A stretch of 64,000 nt of DNA from Acinetobacter parvus DSM 16617 = CIP 108168 (GTDB lineage Bacteria > Pseudomonadota > Gammaproteobacteria > Pseudomonadales > Moraxellaceae). The DNA lies in assembly GCF_000368025.1 (NCBI RefSeq), contig NZ_KB849212.1, positions 510,627 through 574,626 of the forward strand, written 5' to 3'. The translations under genes and the position numbers were made by a program. This document shows positions 16,494 through 25,184 of this stretch, one piece after another (the stretch's first letter is position 1; each line of letters starts with the position of its first letter). The notes under the pieces were generated by a model, which was not told the origin of the DNA, ran no database searches, and saw only the letters and a program-made list of their open reading frames with translations.

Positions 16494-17318
16494 ATGAATA
16501 CAACTTATACAGCCCCTCGTCGATTAATCAAAACACCTGAAGAAATTGAAAAGATGCGTGTTGCAGGCAAATTGGCGGCTGAAGTTCTAGACATGATTAA
16601 ACCGCACATTAAAGCGGGAGTGAGTACTTTAGAACTCGATACAATCTGTCGCAATCATATTGAAAATGTACAAGATGCTATTCCTGCTTGTGTAGGTTAT
16701 GGTGCAGCTCCAGGTCGACCTGCATTTCAACATTCAATTTGCACATCTGTTAACCATGTCGTTTGTCATGGTATTCCATCTGAAAATAAAATTTTAAAAA
16801 ACGGCGATATTCTAAATATCGATGTCACAGTAATCAAAGACGGTTATCACGGCGATACCAATATGATGTATATCGTAGGTGGTGAGACCTCTATTTTGGC
16901 AAACCGTTTGTGTCAGGTTGCACAAGAAGCCATGTATCGTGGTATGGCGACTGTACGTGATGGTTCTTATTTAGGTGATATCGGACATGCTATTCAACAA
17001 TATGTTGAGTCTGAGCGTTTTAGCGTAGTTCGAGAATATTGTGGTCATGGTATTGGAAATGTATTCCATGATGAACCACAAGTTCTACACTACGGCCAAA
17101 AAGGTACAGGAATGCGTTTAGAAGCTGGCATGACCTTTACTATTGAACCAATGGTGAACGCTGGCGTTTGGCAAACAAAATTATTAGGTGATAAATGGAC
17201 TGTTGTCACAAAAGATCATAAGTTGTCCGCACAATATGAACATACTATTTTAGTAACTCAAACTGGTATTGAAGTCCTTACCGCTCGTCCAGAAGAAGAT
17301 TTATCTCGCTTCATGTAA
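16494..17318 (+). CDS. map: Methionine aminopeptidase, type I
   Basis: A 274-residue cytosolic enzyme removing the initiator methionine from new proteins. All five dinuclear metal ligands can be seen: D110 and D121 (NIDVTVIKDGYHGD), H185 (CGHGIG), E218 (FTIEP) and E249 (EHTILV). H92 in VCHGIP is the usual substrate-contacting histidine. Length fits type I enzymes (E. coli 264). It is divergent from rpsB-tsf, the same neighbourhood as in many proteobacteria, and ends at a strong terminator. Confidence 0.96.
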   Translation: MNTTYTAPRRLIKTPEEIEKMRVAGKLAAEVLDMIKPHIKAGVSTLELDTICRNHIENVQDAIPACVGYGAAPGRPAFQHSICTSVNHVVCHGIPSENKILKNGDILNIDVTVIKDGYHGDTNMMYIVGGETSILANRLCQVAQEAMYRGMATVRDGSYLGDIGHAIQQYVESERFSVVREYCGHGIGNVFHDEPQVLHYGQKGTGMRLEAGMTFTIEPMVNAGVWQTKLLGDKWTVVTKDHKLSAQYEHTILVTQTGIEVLTARPEEDLSRFM

Positions 17319-17338
17319 GCGATTTCTTTGTTTCATTT

Positions 17339-17361
17339 AAGCTACTTCGGTAGCTTTTTTT
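17339..17361 (+). terminator. Terminator of map
   Basis: A stem AAGCTAC/GTAGCTT with a TTCG tetraloop runs into a T-run, 20 bases after the map stop. This is a textbook intrinsic terminator. Confidence 0.92.
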
Positions 17362-17511
17362 ATGCTTAGAAAAATTTATTAGTTAATTGAATTAAACAAA
17401 AAACATTCATAAGAATAACAATTATAAATTTTAACTAAACAAACTATTTAGTAAAAAACGCTGTCTTTTGAGAATAAAAAGTTTCAATAAATCGGACATG
17501 GAGTCCTTCTG

Positions 17512-18572
17512 ATGAAAAAACACAAACTTTACCTTTCCCTAAGTTTAGGAGTTGCTAGCCTATTACCGACTGTTGGTTTTGCTGAATCATCTTATTTTAG
17601 TTTAAAAGATGGTGATGGTTTTAAACGATTTTCATTTCAGCAGGTTGGTTACATGCTATGCCTCAAGGAAGTGCCAATCCAGTCAATATCAATACCAGCG
17701 TAGCTGAAGGAACGTCATCTAAGGTAGGTTCTGTATCTAAACAATCTGTATTGGATGCCGCAGATCGTAGTTCAAACCCACTTTTATACGACGCCATCAA
17801 AATTTTACCTACCGATACTCTTCCCTCATTACTAACAGGAACTGCAACGATTAATGGTTTATCTAATTGGCAGGCTCAAGGTACTGGACTAGAAGCTGAT
17901 GATGTCGATACCTTAGGTATTATGGCCAATTACCATTTCACTGATAATTTATCACTGGAAATTAAAGCAGGAATTCCGCCCAAAGTTAATATACAAGGCA
18001 AAGGAAATATTTATGCTCCATTATCTGGTTCAGCCAATACATCACTTGGGTCAATCGACTTAAAGCAAGATATTCATATCAGTGATCTGACACAAGGTGA
18101 TAAAGCAGCAACAGCGCGCGCGTGGTTACCTGCCGTTGAACTGCACTATCAGTTTGGAAAATCTGGAGTAAATAAATTTCGCCCTTATGTCGGTGCAGGC
18201 GTGATGTATGCATATTTTAATGACTTAAAAATGAATTCTGGTATTGAGTCTGATCTCATCAAAGCAGGTCACATGATCCAAAATATTCACGATGGACAAG
18301 CGGGTGCAGCATTGGATGGAAAAACATCCTCAGCCGATCCTATTGTTAAACTCGAAGCAACAGATACTTTCGCCCCCATCGTAACTTTAGGAGCAACGTA
18401 TGACTTTAATCCAAATTGGTTTGCTGTTGGTTCTGTTTCATATTCAAAAATGAATAATGAAGCCAAAATTTACGTAACTGATAAAAATACAGGTAAAGAG
18501 CTTATTCGAGCTAATACCAAAATTGATATTGACCCACTTATCACTTATGTCGGAGTCGGTTATCGATTCTAA
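17512..18572 (+). pseudogene. ompW: OmpW-family outer membrane protein, broken by a -1 frameshift
   Basis: The first frame (17512-17703) encodes a signal peptide (MKKHKLYLSLSLGVASLLP, cleavage near AFA-like GFAES) and the mature start up to FKRFS. The rest, in another frame (ORF from 17658 to 18572), is an OmpW-like eight-stranded barrel ending with the YVGVGYRF outer-membrane C-terminus. The frames join if one base is restored near 17630-17638, which gives FS-x-SAGWLHAMPQGS. The break is thus a one-base deletion about 40 codons in. OmpW proteins form narrow hydrophobic channels for small molecules. The rest of the coding region is clean, so the break is recent or an assembly error. The internal ATG at 17658 lacks a signal peptide and would not give a barrel that is exported. 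Confidence 0.85.
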
Positions 18573-18589
18573 GATGAGTTACGTATAAG

Positions 18590-18610
18590 AGCAGCTTCGG
18601 CTGCTTTTTT
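18590..18610 (+). terminator. Terminator of the OmpW-family gene
   Basis: AGCAGC pairs with GCTGCT around a TTCG loop and is followed by six Ts, 18 bases after the stop codon. Confidence 0.9.
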
Positions 18611-18815
18611 ATTTTCGCCATGTTTTAAAACATTATGAAGAATAATTGCGCACACAAAAAAAGCCATTACAGTGCAATTTCTGATAATAGAATTAAACAT
18701 AACTCATACATAAGATTGCGCTATTTTTTACTTAAACAAAAAACACAATAGATTTTAATTATAAAAATTTTATTAATTAGAACTTTAAATTATTCATTTA
18801 GTTGAAAATAATTTC

Positions 18816-18831
18816 TGGCATGACACTTGCT
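18816..18831 (+). promoter_or_regulatory. Sigma-54 (RpoN) promoter of the nitrate transporter gene
   Basis: TGGCAT at 18816-18821 and TTGCT at 18827-18831 fit the -24/-12 consensus, with exactly 10 bases between the GG and GC dinucleotides. The predicted start, near 18842, is about 5 bases before the first leader hairpin. Sigma-54 control fits nitrogen-limited expression through NtrC, but I could not place a convincing NtrC site upstream. Confidence 0.75.
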
Positions 18832-18846
18832 ATATATCCTTCATGA

Positions 18847-18898
18847 TGAATCAACGTAGATTCACAAAATTTTTTGTTGACGGCCAACGATGTCCGTT
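18847..18898 (+). promoter_or_regulatory. Two-hairpin ANTAR-type leader RNA
   Basis: Hairpin 1 is TGAATC-[AACGTA]-GATTCA (18847-18864). Hairpin 2 is ACGGCC-[AACGAT]-GTCCGT (18880-18897) with one C-T mismatch. Both have six-base loops with A at position 1 and G at position 4, and the linker is about 15 bases. This is the signature of RNA targets of ANTAR antiterminators such as NasR and NasT. The position before a nitrate transporter supports it. A further stem (18909-18932) follows but has no T-run. Confidence 0.75.
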
Positions 18899-18965
18899 CT
18901 GTTCGATGTGCTCTCGCAAATATTGCGAAGCAAAAAATTAATAACGTTCAGTTCAGGAGAAGGCT

Positions 18966-20312
18966 ATGTCTTCAAATATGAATTTAGATGCAAAAAAAGC
19001 GACTGAAATAAAATTATTCAGCTTTTCCACTCCTGCGATGCGCGCCTTCCATATGACATGGCTTGCATTTTTCGTGTGTTTCTTCGCATGGTTTGCATGT
19101 GCGCCATTAATGCCAGTTATTAAAGGGGAATTTAATTTAACCAAAGATCAGATTGCAAATATCAATATTGCGGCTGTTGCCATCACTATTCTGATTCGCC
19201 TAATCGTTGGTCCACTTTGCGATAAGTACGGACCTCGTAAAACATACACTGCATTATTAATCTTGGGGAGTATCCCAGTATTCGGTGTTGCAGCAGCAAA
19301 TACCTATGAGTCGTTCCTCTTCTTCCGCCTTTTAATTGGTGCAATTGGTGCGAGCTTCGTTATCACTCAATACCATACCAGCGTTATGTTTGCGCCTAAC
19401 GTTGTCGGTACAGCAAATGCAGCATCTGCGGGTTGGGGAAATGCAGGTGGTGGTGCAACACAAGCAATCATGCCGTTAATTCTCGGTGCAATTGTGATGT
19501 TTGGTGTAGAACAAGCAATGGGCTGGAGAATTGCACTGCTTGTACCTGGCATTATGATGGTGATTGTCGGTGTACTTTATTGGAAACTCACTCAAGACTG
19601 TCCACAAGGTGATTTCAAAGAATTACGTGCGAACGGTGTCGAAGTTGGTAGCGGTAAAAAAGGTGGAATGGCGATTTTAATGCAGGCAGCACGTAACTAC
19701 CGCGTTTGGATCCTATTTGTCTCTTATGCAGCATGTTTCGGTATCGAAATCTTCATTCATAACATTGCAGCAATGTACTACGTTGACCACTTCAACATGG
19801 GTTTAAAAGAAGCAGGTTTAACTGCGGGTATCTTTGGTCTTCTCGCACTATTCGCTCGCGCACTTGGTGGTATCGTATCGGATAAAGTGGCACTTACTAA
19901 AGGATTAGATGGTCGTACAAAAGTTTTATTCATCCTGATTTTACTTGAAGGCTTATTCCTCATTTTATTCTCTCAAATGAATACAATTGGTTTGGCGATC
20001 ATCACGATGACTGTGTTTGCATTATTTACACACATGTCATGCGGTGCGACATATGCCTTAGTACCATTTATTGATCGTAATGCACTTGGTGGCGTAGCAG
20101 GTATTATTGGTGCAGGCGGAAATGTGGGTGCAGTCGCAGCAGGTTTCTTATTAAAAGGCTTACTTGATGTTCAAACTTGTTTGATGATTTTGGGATGCCT
20201 TGTGACTGTAGCTGCATTCACTGTCGTTCTCATTCGCTTCTCAGTTGAACACAAAGACAAAGAAAAAGAATTATATGAACAAGCTTTGCTTGAGCGTAAT
20301 TTAACAACCTAA
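18966..20312 (+). CDS. Nitrate/nitrite transporter, MFS NNP family
   Basis: A 448-residue, 12-helix major facilitator. The nitrate signature lies in helix 5, GNAGGGATQ near residues 158-166, and a second glycine-rich signature, GIIGAGGNVGAV, lies in helix 11 near 382-393. The A-like loop motif GPLCDKYGPRKT follows helix 2. It probably imports nitrate for assimilation (NasA/NarK type); direction and nitrite exchange cannot be told from sequence. AGGAG lies upstream of ATG 18966. Control by sigma-54 and a nitrate-responsive ANTAR leader is indicated. A porin gene follows after 75 bases and an intercistronic hairpin. Confidence 0.92.
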   Translation: MSSNMNLDAKKATEIKLFSFSTPAMRAFHMTWLAFFVCFFAWFACAPLMPVIKGEFNLTKDQIANINIAAVAITILIRLIVGPLCDKYGPRKTYTALLILGSIPVFGVAAANTYESFLFFRLLIGAIGASFVITQYHTSVMFAPNVVGTANAASAGWGNAGGGATQAIMPLILGAIVMFGVEQAMGWRIALLVPGIMMVIVGVLYWKLTQDCPQGDFKELRANGVEVGSGKKGGMAILMQAARNYRVWILFVSYAACFGIEIFIHNIAAMYYVDHFNMGLKEAGLTAGIFGLLALFARALGGIVSDKVALTKGLDGRTKVLFILILLEGLFLILFSQMNTIGLAIITMTVFALFTHMSCGATYALVPFIDRNALGGVAGIIGAGGNVGAVAAGFLLKGLLDVQTCLMILGCLVTVAAFTVVLIRFSVEHKDKEKELYEQALLERNLTT

Positions 20313-20325
20313 ATGCGTACTTTTA

Positions 20326-20348
20326 GAGGATGAGGCTTTCTCATCCTC
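20326..20348 (+). other. Intercistronic stem-loop between nitrate transporter and porin genes
   Basis: A perfect 9-bp stem (GAGGATGAG with CTCATCCTC) around GCTTT, followed by CT-rich sequence without a T-run. It is more likely an mRNA-stability or processing element than a terminator. Confidence 0.5.
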
Positions 20349-20387
20349 CCTCTCTCCAAATTCAAATACTTTATTAAGGATACTGCG

Positions 20388-21602
20388 ATGAATAAATTTT
20401 CGTATTCATTAATCACGCTTGCATGTTTATCTACCCTTACTTCAGCATCAGATGATTTTTTCTCTCAAACAAAACTTAGCTTAGATACTCGCTTACGTTA
20501 CGAGCTTGTTGATCAAGATAATACGCTCAAAAATGCAGATGCATGGACATTACGTATTCGTCCTGCAATCCAAACGGGTTCATGGTACGGTCTAAGTGCA
20601 TTCGTTCAAGGTGAAGGTACAGTCGAGATTAATGATGAATTTAATAGCACTCGAAATAGTCAAACTCAATACAGCACTGTTCCTGATGCTGAAAACTTGC
20701 AACTCAATCAAGCGTATTTAAAATATGTTTACAACCCTAATTTTGATTTAACCGTAGGTCGTCAAACAATTAATTTAGATAATCAACGTTTTGTAGGTGC
20801 AGTTGCTTGGAGACAGAATGATCAAACCTTTGACGCTGTAAGTTTGAACTATAAACCTTGCAAAGAATTTGGATTATTTTATTCATATATTGATCAAGTC
20901 AATACAATTTTTGGTAGTGAAGAACCTGAGCCTAAGTTCATTCAAGCCCAAGCGAGTAAACAAGAAAGTAAAATTCATTTGATTCAAGCCAAAATGAATT
21001 ACAACCCTCTTTTAAATGCTGTGGTTTATGGTTATTTGATGGACTTTGAAGATCTTGCTGCATGGTCAAATCAAACCTATGGTTTGAGAGTGACAGGTAA
21101 GAAAAATGACTTCAAATATTCAGCAGAATATGCAAATCAAACAGAATATGCAGACCAACCAACCGATTATGATGCTGACTACTATGCTCTTGAGCTGGGT
21201 TACAATATATCGAGTCAATCAACAACTATTGGGGACATTTCGATTGGTTATGAAGTTCTTGGTAGTGATGATGGAAAAATTGCATTCCAAACACCATTAG
21301 CAACCAAACATAAATTTAATGGTTGGACGGATATGTTCTTAACGACGCCTGCCAATGGTTTGAAAGACTTATACATCACATCTAACTTTAATATTTTCAG
21401 CAAAGGGAAACTGGGTACGGAATTGCATCAATATCGAAGCGAGGAAAAGAATATTGATTACGGTCAAGAATATTCAATTTCTTATAGCCATACCCTACCA
21501 ATCAAAGGTTTATCTGCTCTAGCAAAATATTCAGACTATCAAGCAAATGATTTTGGTGTTGATACACAAAAATTATGGTTACAGGTCGATTATAAATATT
21601 GA
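20388..21602 (+). CDS. Outer membrane porin, alginate-export (AlgE-like) type
   Basis: A 404-residue beta-barrel precursor. A signal peptide spans about 1-20 (cleavage near STLTSA). The mature protein alternates polar and hydrophobic residues and has LDTRLRYELVDQ near the start and YLKYVYNPNFDLTVGRQ near 120, a pattern seen in the alginate-export barrel family. It ends with an aromatic-terminated strand (LQVDYKY), as outer-membrane barrels do. Position directly after the nitrate transporter suggests co-transcription and a role in admitting nitrate through the outer membrane; that role is inference. The substrate cannot be assigned from sequence. Confidence 0.75.
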   Translation: MNKFSYSLITLACLSTLTSASDDFFSQTKLSLDTRLRYELVDQDNTLKNADAWTLRIRPAIQTGSWYGLSAFVQGEGTVEINDEFNSTRNSQTQYSTVPDAENLQLNQAYLKYVYNPNFDLTVGRQTINLDNQRFVGAVAWRQNDQTFDAVSLNYKPCKEFGLFYSYIDQVNTIFGSEEPEPKFIQAQASKQESKIHLIQAKMNYNPLLNAVVYGYLMDFEDLAAWSNQTYGLRVTGKKNDFKYSAEYANQTEYADQPTDYDADYYALELGYNISSQSTTIGDISIGYEVLGSDDGKIAFQTPLATKHKFNGWTDMFLTTPANGLKDLYITSNFNIFSKGKLGTELHQYRSEEKNIDYGQEYSISYSHTLPIKGLSALAKYSDYQANDFGVDTQKLWLQVDYKY

Positions 21603-21794
21603 TCAACAACCATCCACTTTAATCCAGTGGAATTGAATGCACTTAATCATTTCATTTGATTCACTTTATTAACCAAGGTGCAGAAATTGAAAAGGTTAAG
21701 TTGCGATGAAATGTCATCAAAGCATCAAAAAACTGTCATCAAAATATAAAAATTGACTGGTTAAATGAAAAATAAAAAAGCTTAAAAAACTAAA

Positions 21795-21823
21795 AAGCTT
21801 GCTGATTGACCGTCAGCAAGCTT
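21795..21823. terminator. Bidirectional terminator between porin and DegS-like genes
   Basis: A perfect 11-bp stem AAGCTTGCTGA/TCAGCAAGCTT has a T-run on the plus side and an A-run on the other. It can end both convergent transcripts. Confidence 0.92.
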
Positions 21824-21833
21824 TTTTCTTTGA

Positions 21834-23012
21834 TTAACGTTTTGGTAATGGTATGTACTGTGACTGAGCATTTTGTTGAACTTTTCGCTCACCAACTTTC
21901 ACTTGCAGCGTTTGTTGTTTTCCATCACGCTCAACGATCACATTAATGATGCTTTCAGGTGCTTGTAATGCTACATAATTAATTAAGTGAGATGCAGATG
22001 TAATCTGCTCATTATTCACTTGAATAATTTTATCATTACGCTTCACCCCTGCTTCATCCGCAGGTCCACCACGTAAAACATCGGCAACAACAACACCTAC
22101 AGATTTGGCTGCTAATACATCTTGCTCAACAGTGTTCGGAATTAAGCTAATACCTAACCAACCACGCACAACACGTCCATCTTTCAAAATTGAATTTAGA
22201 ACTTGTTGGCATACATTTGCGGGAATCGCAAAACCAATTCCAAGTGATCCACCTGATTGCGAGAAAATAGCGGTATTTACACCGATCAAGTTACCAGCGA
22301 CATCAATTAATGCACCGCCTGAGTTACCTGGATTAATTGCAGCATCTGTTTGAATAAAGTCTTCGTAAGTATTAATACCAAGATCTGAACGACCTGTGGC
22401 GGAAATAATCCCCTGCGTGACAGTCTGACCCACTCCAAATGGATTACCAATCGCCAGCACGACATCCCCAACCTCATTACCACTCAGTTTAAATGGCAGA
22501 ACAGGCAGTTTGTCCAGTTCAATCTTAATGACAGCCAAATCAGTATCAGGGTCAGTTCCGATCACCTTAGCTTCAGCACGGCGACCATCATGCAACGCCA
22601 CTACAATATGTTCAGCCTGAGCAATCACATGGTTATTGGTTAAAATATAGCCATCTGCACGAACAATAACGCCCGAACCCAGACTATTTTCATTTTGAGG
22701 CTGCTGAGGAATCTGGTTGCCAAAAAACTCACGGAACACAGGATCATTCAACAATGGATGATTCATCTGCTTCACTTTCTGCGTGGTAAAAATATTTACC
22801 ACGGCTGGCGTTGCAACCTTTACCGCAGCACTATAGGAAACCACGCCACCCGTTCGGGTTGTATCAATCAGTGGCTCCACTTTTTCGGCAGGCATTTTAA
22901 CGCCATCGGCAGCGACTGTTGGCTTCGGCTGATGCAATTTTTGCCAGCTTAGGAAACTAATGATAACAAGAATGAGTAATACCCAAGGTAACCATATAAA
23001 TGCACGGCGCAC
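21834..23012 (-). CDS. Membrane-anchored trypsin-like serine protease, DegS/AlgW type
   Basis: A 392-residue periplasmic protease with an N-terminal signal anchor (about 5-23), a trypsin-like domain and one C-terminal PDZ domain (about 280-370). The catalytic triad is H128 (TNNHVI), D158 (DTDLAVI) and S231 (NPGNSGGAL). A single PDZ and membrane anchor distinguish DegS/AlgW from DegP, which has two PDZ domains and is free. DegS-type proteases start regulated proteolysis of anti-sigma factors after outer-membrane stress. No RseA or RpoE gene is nearby, so the target is unknown. A two-PDZ paralogue lies at 34.2-35.6 kb. Confidence 0.88.
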   Translation of the reverse strand: MRRAFIWLPWVLLILVIISFLSWQKLHQPKPTVAADGVKMPAEKVEPLIDTTRTGGVVSYSAAVKVATPAVVNIFTTQKVKQMNHPLLNDPVFREFFGNQIPQQPQNENSLGSGVIVRADGYILTNNHVIAQAEHIVVALHDGRRAEAKVIGTDPDTDLAVIKIELDKLPVLPFKLSGNEVGDVVLAIGNPFGVGQTVTQGIISATGRSDLGINTYEDFIQTDAAINPGNSGGALIDVAGNLIGVNTAIFSQSGGSLGIGFAIPANVCQQVLNSILKDGRVVRGWLGISLIPNTVEQDVLAAKSVGVVVADVLRGGPADEAGVKRNDKIIQVNNEQITSASHLINYVALQAPESIINVIVERDGKQQTLQVKVGERKVQQNAQSQYIPLPKR

Positions 23013-23193
23013 GTTTATTATCCTCTAGGCGAACAATGGAGTTAATATATTGAAGAACAGGAATTTTCCACTATTGTAAAGTAAATTGCCTAAAATCAAT
23101 GCAAAAGTTACAAAAGTTTTGTCTAGCTTTAGTTACATTCAAAAATATGGTTTTATGGATACTTGTATTGATGTAAAACATTTGAGGAATCGC

Positions 23194-23952
23194 ATGGCAA
23201 ATTTGCATGACATTGTGCAGTGGTGTAATCAGACATTAAAAGCAAATGAGTTTAAGGACTATGCACCGAATGGGCTACAAATTGAGGGCAAGTCCAAAGT
23301 CAATAAAATTGTTTGTGCCGTCACAGCCTCTGAAGATGCCATTGATGCGGCAATTGCTCAACAGGCGGATGCCTTGCTGGTTCATCATGGCTATTTCTGG
23401 AAAGGTGAACCCTACCCAATCACAGGGATGCGTGGCAATCGCATTAAAAAACTCATTCAAAACAACATTTCACTGATCGCCTATCACCTGCCCTTGGATG
23501 CCCATCCTGTGCTGGGAAATAATGCAGCCATTGCGGAGTTAATCGGCTTACAAGATTTGGAAGCGCTGGACCCAACCGAAAAACATCCGATTGGCAATAT
23601 TGGCTATCTGGATCAAGCCCTGAGCCCTGAACAATTTAAGGAAAGACTACAGGCGGTCTTTGATTTTAGTGTATTACATCTGGCATGTGATAAAGCCCTG
23701 ATTCAGAAAGTTGGCTTTTGTACAGGCGGAGCACAGGACTTTATTGATAAGGCAGCTCAGGAGAACTGTGATGCCTATATTTCAGGTGAAGTGAGTGAGC
23801 GTACGTTTTATCAGGCTAAAGAATTAGGTGTTCATTATTTTGCATGTGGGCATCATGCAACAGAACGTTATGGTGTACAGCGTTTGGCTCAGGCCATTAC
23901 CAAGCAGTTTTCCATAGAAGCTGAATATTTTGAATTAAACAACCCGATTTAA
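23194..23952 (+). CDS. Nif3-like dinuclear metal centre protein (GTP cyclohydrolase 1 type 2 homologue)
   Basis: A 252-residue Nif3/YbgI family protein. Metal-binding motifs include LLVHHGYFWKG near 66-76 and ACGHHATERYG near the C-terminus, which bind two metals in family structures. The biochemical role is still unclear; E. coli YbgI forms a hexameric ring. Start 23194 was chosen because GAGG lies 6 bases upstream and homologues begin MANLHDIVQWCN; the open frame continues upstream to 23086 without a good site. It is divergent from the DegS-like gene. Confidence 0.9.
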   Translation: MANLHDIVQWCNQTLKANEFKDYAPNGLQIEGKSKVNKIVCAVTASEDAIDAAIAQQADALLVHHGYFWKGEPYPITGMRGNRIKKLIQNNISLIAYHLPLDAHPVLGNNAAIAELIGLQDLEALDPTEKHPIGNIGYLDQALSPEQFKERLQAVFDFSVLHLACDKALIQKVGFCTGGAQDFIDKAAQENCDAYISGEVSERTFYQAKELGVHYFACGHHATERYGVQRLAQAITKQFSIEAEYFELNNPI

Positions 23953-24162
23953 CCCAATGGCATAATTCGATTCTGTTCAACATATTTTTCCATAACATTG
24001 TCTGTGGTTTCAAATCAAGCTTTGCTTTACTTGAAGCTCAGGTTATACATTTAAATTAAGTCGTTATTGTGTATAGTTCTTTAAAAGACTGCACTATTCT
24101 CTGTAGAATCATTTACAATAGAGCCACTTAATGTAAAACCCAGCAAATGCAAGGATTGGAAC

Positions 24163-24789
24163 ATGACAACCATTACTTTACCTGCACTTCCATATGGCTA
24201 TGATGACTTAGCTCCGCACATTACTCGCGAAACTTTAGAATACCATCACGATAAACATCACAATACTTATGTTGTTAACTTAAACAACCTAATCAAAGGC
24301 ACTGACCTTGAAGGTAAAACTTTAGAAGAAATCATCAAAGCATCTGCTGGTGACGCTTCTAAAGCAGGTATCTTTAACAATGCTGCACAAGTATGGAACC
24401 ACACATTCTACTGGAACAGCATGAAGCCAAACGGTGGTGGTAAACCAACTGGCGCAATCGCAGCTAAAATCGAAGAAGCTTTCGGTAGCTATGAAAAATT
24501 TGCAGAAGAATTCACTGCTGCTGCAACGACTCAATTCGGTTCAGGTTGGGCTTGGTTGGTTGCCGATGAAATCAATGGTAAATTATCAATTACCAAAACT
24601 TCAAATGCAGACACCCCGCTTGCTCACGGTCAAATTGCGGTATTAACCATTGACGTTTGGGAACATGCTTACTACATCGACTTCCGTAACTTACGTCCAA
24701 AATACATCGCAACTTTCCTAGAAAGCCTAGTGAACTGGGACTATGCAAATGCAAAACTTGCTGGTCAACCAGCAGGTGTTGAGAAATAA
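24163..24789 (+). CDS. sodB: Iron superoxide dismutase
   Basis: A 208-residue cytosolic superoxide dismutase. Metal ligands are H28, H80 (VWNHTFYW), D164 and H168 (DVWEHAYY). The NNAAQVWNH segment carries the glutamine (Q76) that is typical of iron rather than manganese enzymes, and the TQFGSGWAW segment fits too. It converts superoxide to hydrogen peroxide and oxygen. The gene stands alone with its own terminator. Iron-responsive control (Fur or a small RNA) is common for sodB, but no clear Fur box was found here. Confidence 0.95.
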   Translation: MTTITLPALPYGYDDLAPHITRETLEYHHDKHHNTYVVNLNNLIKGTDLEGKTLEEIIKASAGDASKAGIFNNAAQVWNHTFYWNSMKPNGGGKPTGAIAAKIEEAFGSYEKFAEEFTAAATTQFGSGWAWLVADEINGKLSITKTSNADTPLAHGQIAVLTIDVWEHAYYIDFRNLRPKYIATFLESLVNWDYANAKLAGQPAGVEK

Positions 24790-24809
24790 TTTTTATTTCT
24801 TGAATAAAA

Positions 24810-24834
24810 ACTACCCACTTCGGGCAGTTTTTTT
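24810..24834 (+). terminator. Terminator of sodB
   Basis: ACTACCC pairs with GGGCAGT (one mismatch) and is followed by a run of seven Ts, about 20 bases after the stop codon. Confidence 0.8.
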
Positions 24835-24895
24835 ATGCGTAAAACCTAAAAAGCATATTTATCAAGCAAACAATTCATTTTATTTAATATTCTTA

Positions 24896-24924
24896 TTGAC
24901 GCATACGTTTTTCATGCCTAAAAT
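24896..24924 (+). promoter_or_regulatory. Sigma-70 promoter of the first tRNA-Asn gene
   Basis: TTGACG (24896-24901) and TAAAAT (24919-24924) are separated by 17 bases, close to the consensus. The start point would fall 5-8 bases before the tRNA. The second tRNA-Asn copy has the same arrangement. Confidence 0.8.
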
Positions 24925-24930
24925 GCGCAT

Positions 24931-25031
24931 CAGATTCTCCCATAGCTCAGTCGGTAGAGCGACGGACTGTTAATCCGCAGGTCCCTGGTTCGAGCCCAGG
25001 TGGGAGAGCCAAAATTCTAAAAAGCCCTGAT
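24931..25031 (+). repeat. 101-bp direct repeat, unit 1 (tRNA-Asn cassette)
   Basis: Identical to 25577-25677, spaced 646 bases apart. The repeat includes 5 bases before the tRNA, the tRNA itself and 20 bases after it, into the first arm of the terminator. Confidence 0.95.
24936..25011 (+). tRNA. tRNA-Asn (anticodon GTT), copy 1
   Basis: A 76-base tRNA with encoded CCA. The acceptor stem pairs TCTCCCA with TGGGAGA, the anticodon loop reads CTGTTAA with GTT, and the T arm has GGTTCGAGCC. The sequence is identical to the copy at 25582-25657. Confidence 0.97.
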
Positions 25032-25048
25032 TTGATCAGGGTTTTTTT
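25022..25048 (+). terminator. Terminator of tRNA-Asn copy 1
   Basis: CCCTGAT pairs with ATCAGGG around a 3-base loop and runs into seven Ts, shortly after the tRNA 3' end. Confidence 0.9.
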
Positions 25049-25184
25049 ATTGTCAATGCTTTAATTTATTGTCATCCCTGTTGTAACTCTATTTATTTTT
25101 TATGTTGCATCTCGTATATGTTTTAGCCTTGCGTCCTTTTCAACCCTATAATAAAAAACGATGGTCATATTAAGGAAAACCATA

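Noticed and set aside
17658..18572. OmpW-like frame as a separate gene from ATG 17658
   Set aside because: It lacks a signal peptide and ribosome-binding site; the N-terminal part sits in the adjacent frame, so a frameshift explains it better.
18655..18720. NtrC-like half-sites (ATTGCGC and GTGCAAT) upstream of the sigma-54 promoter
   Set aside because: The halves are too far apart for one NtrC dimer site, so only the promoter is called.
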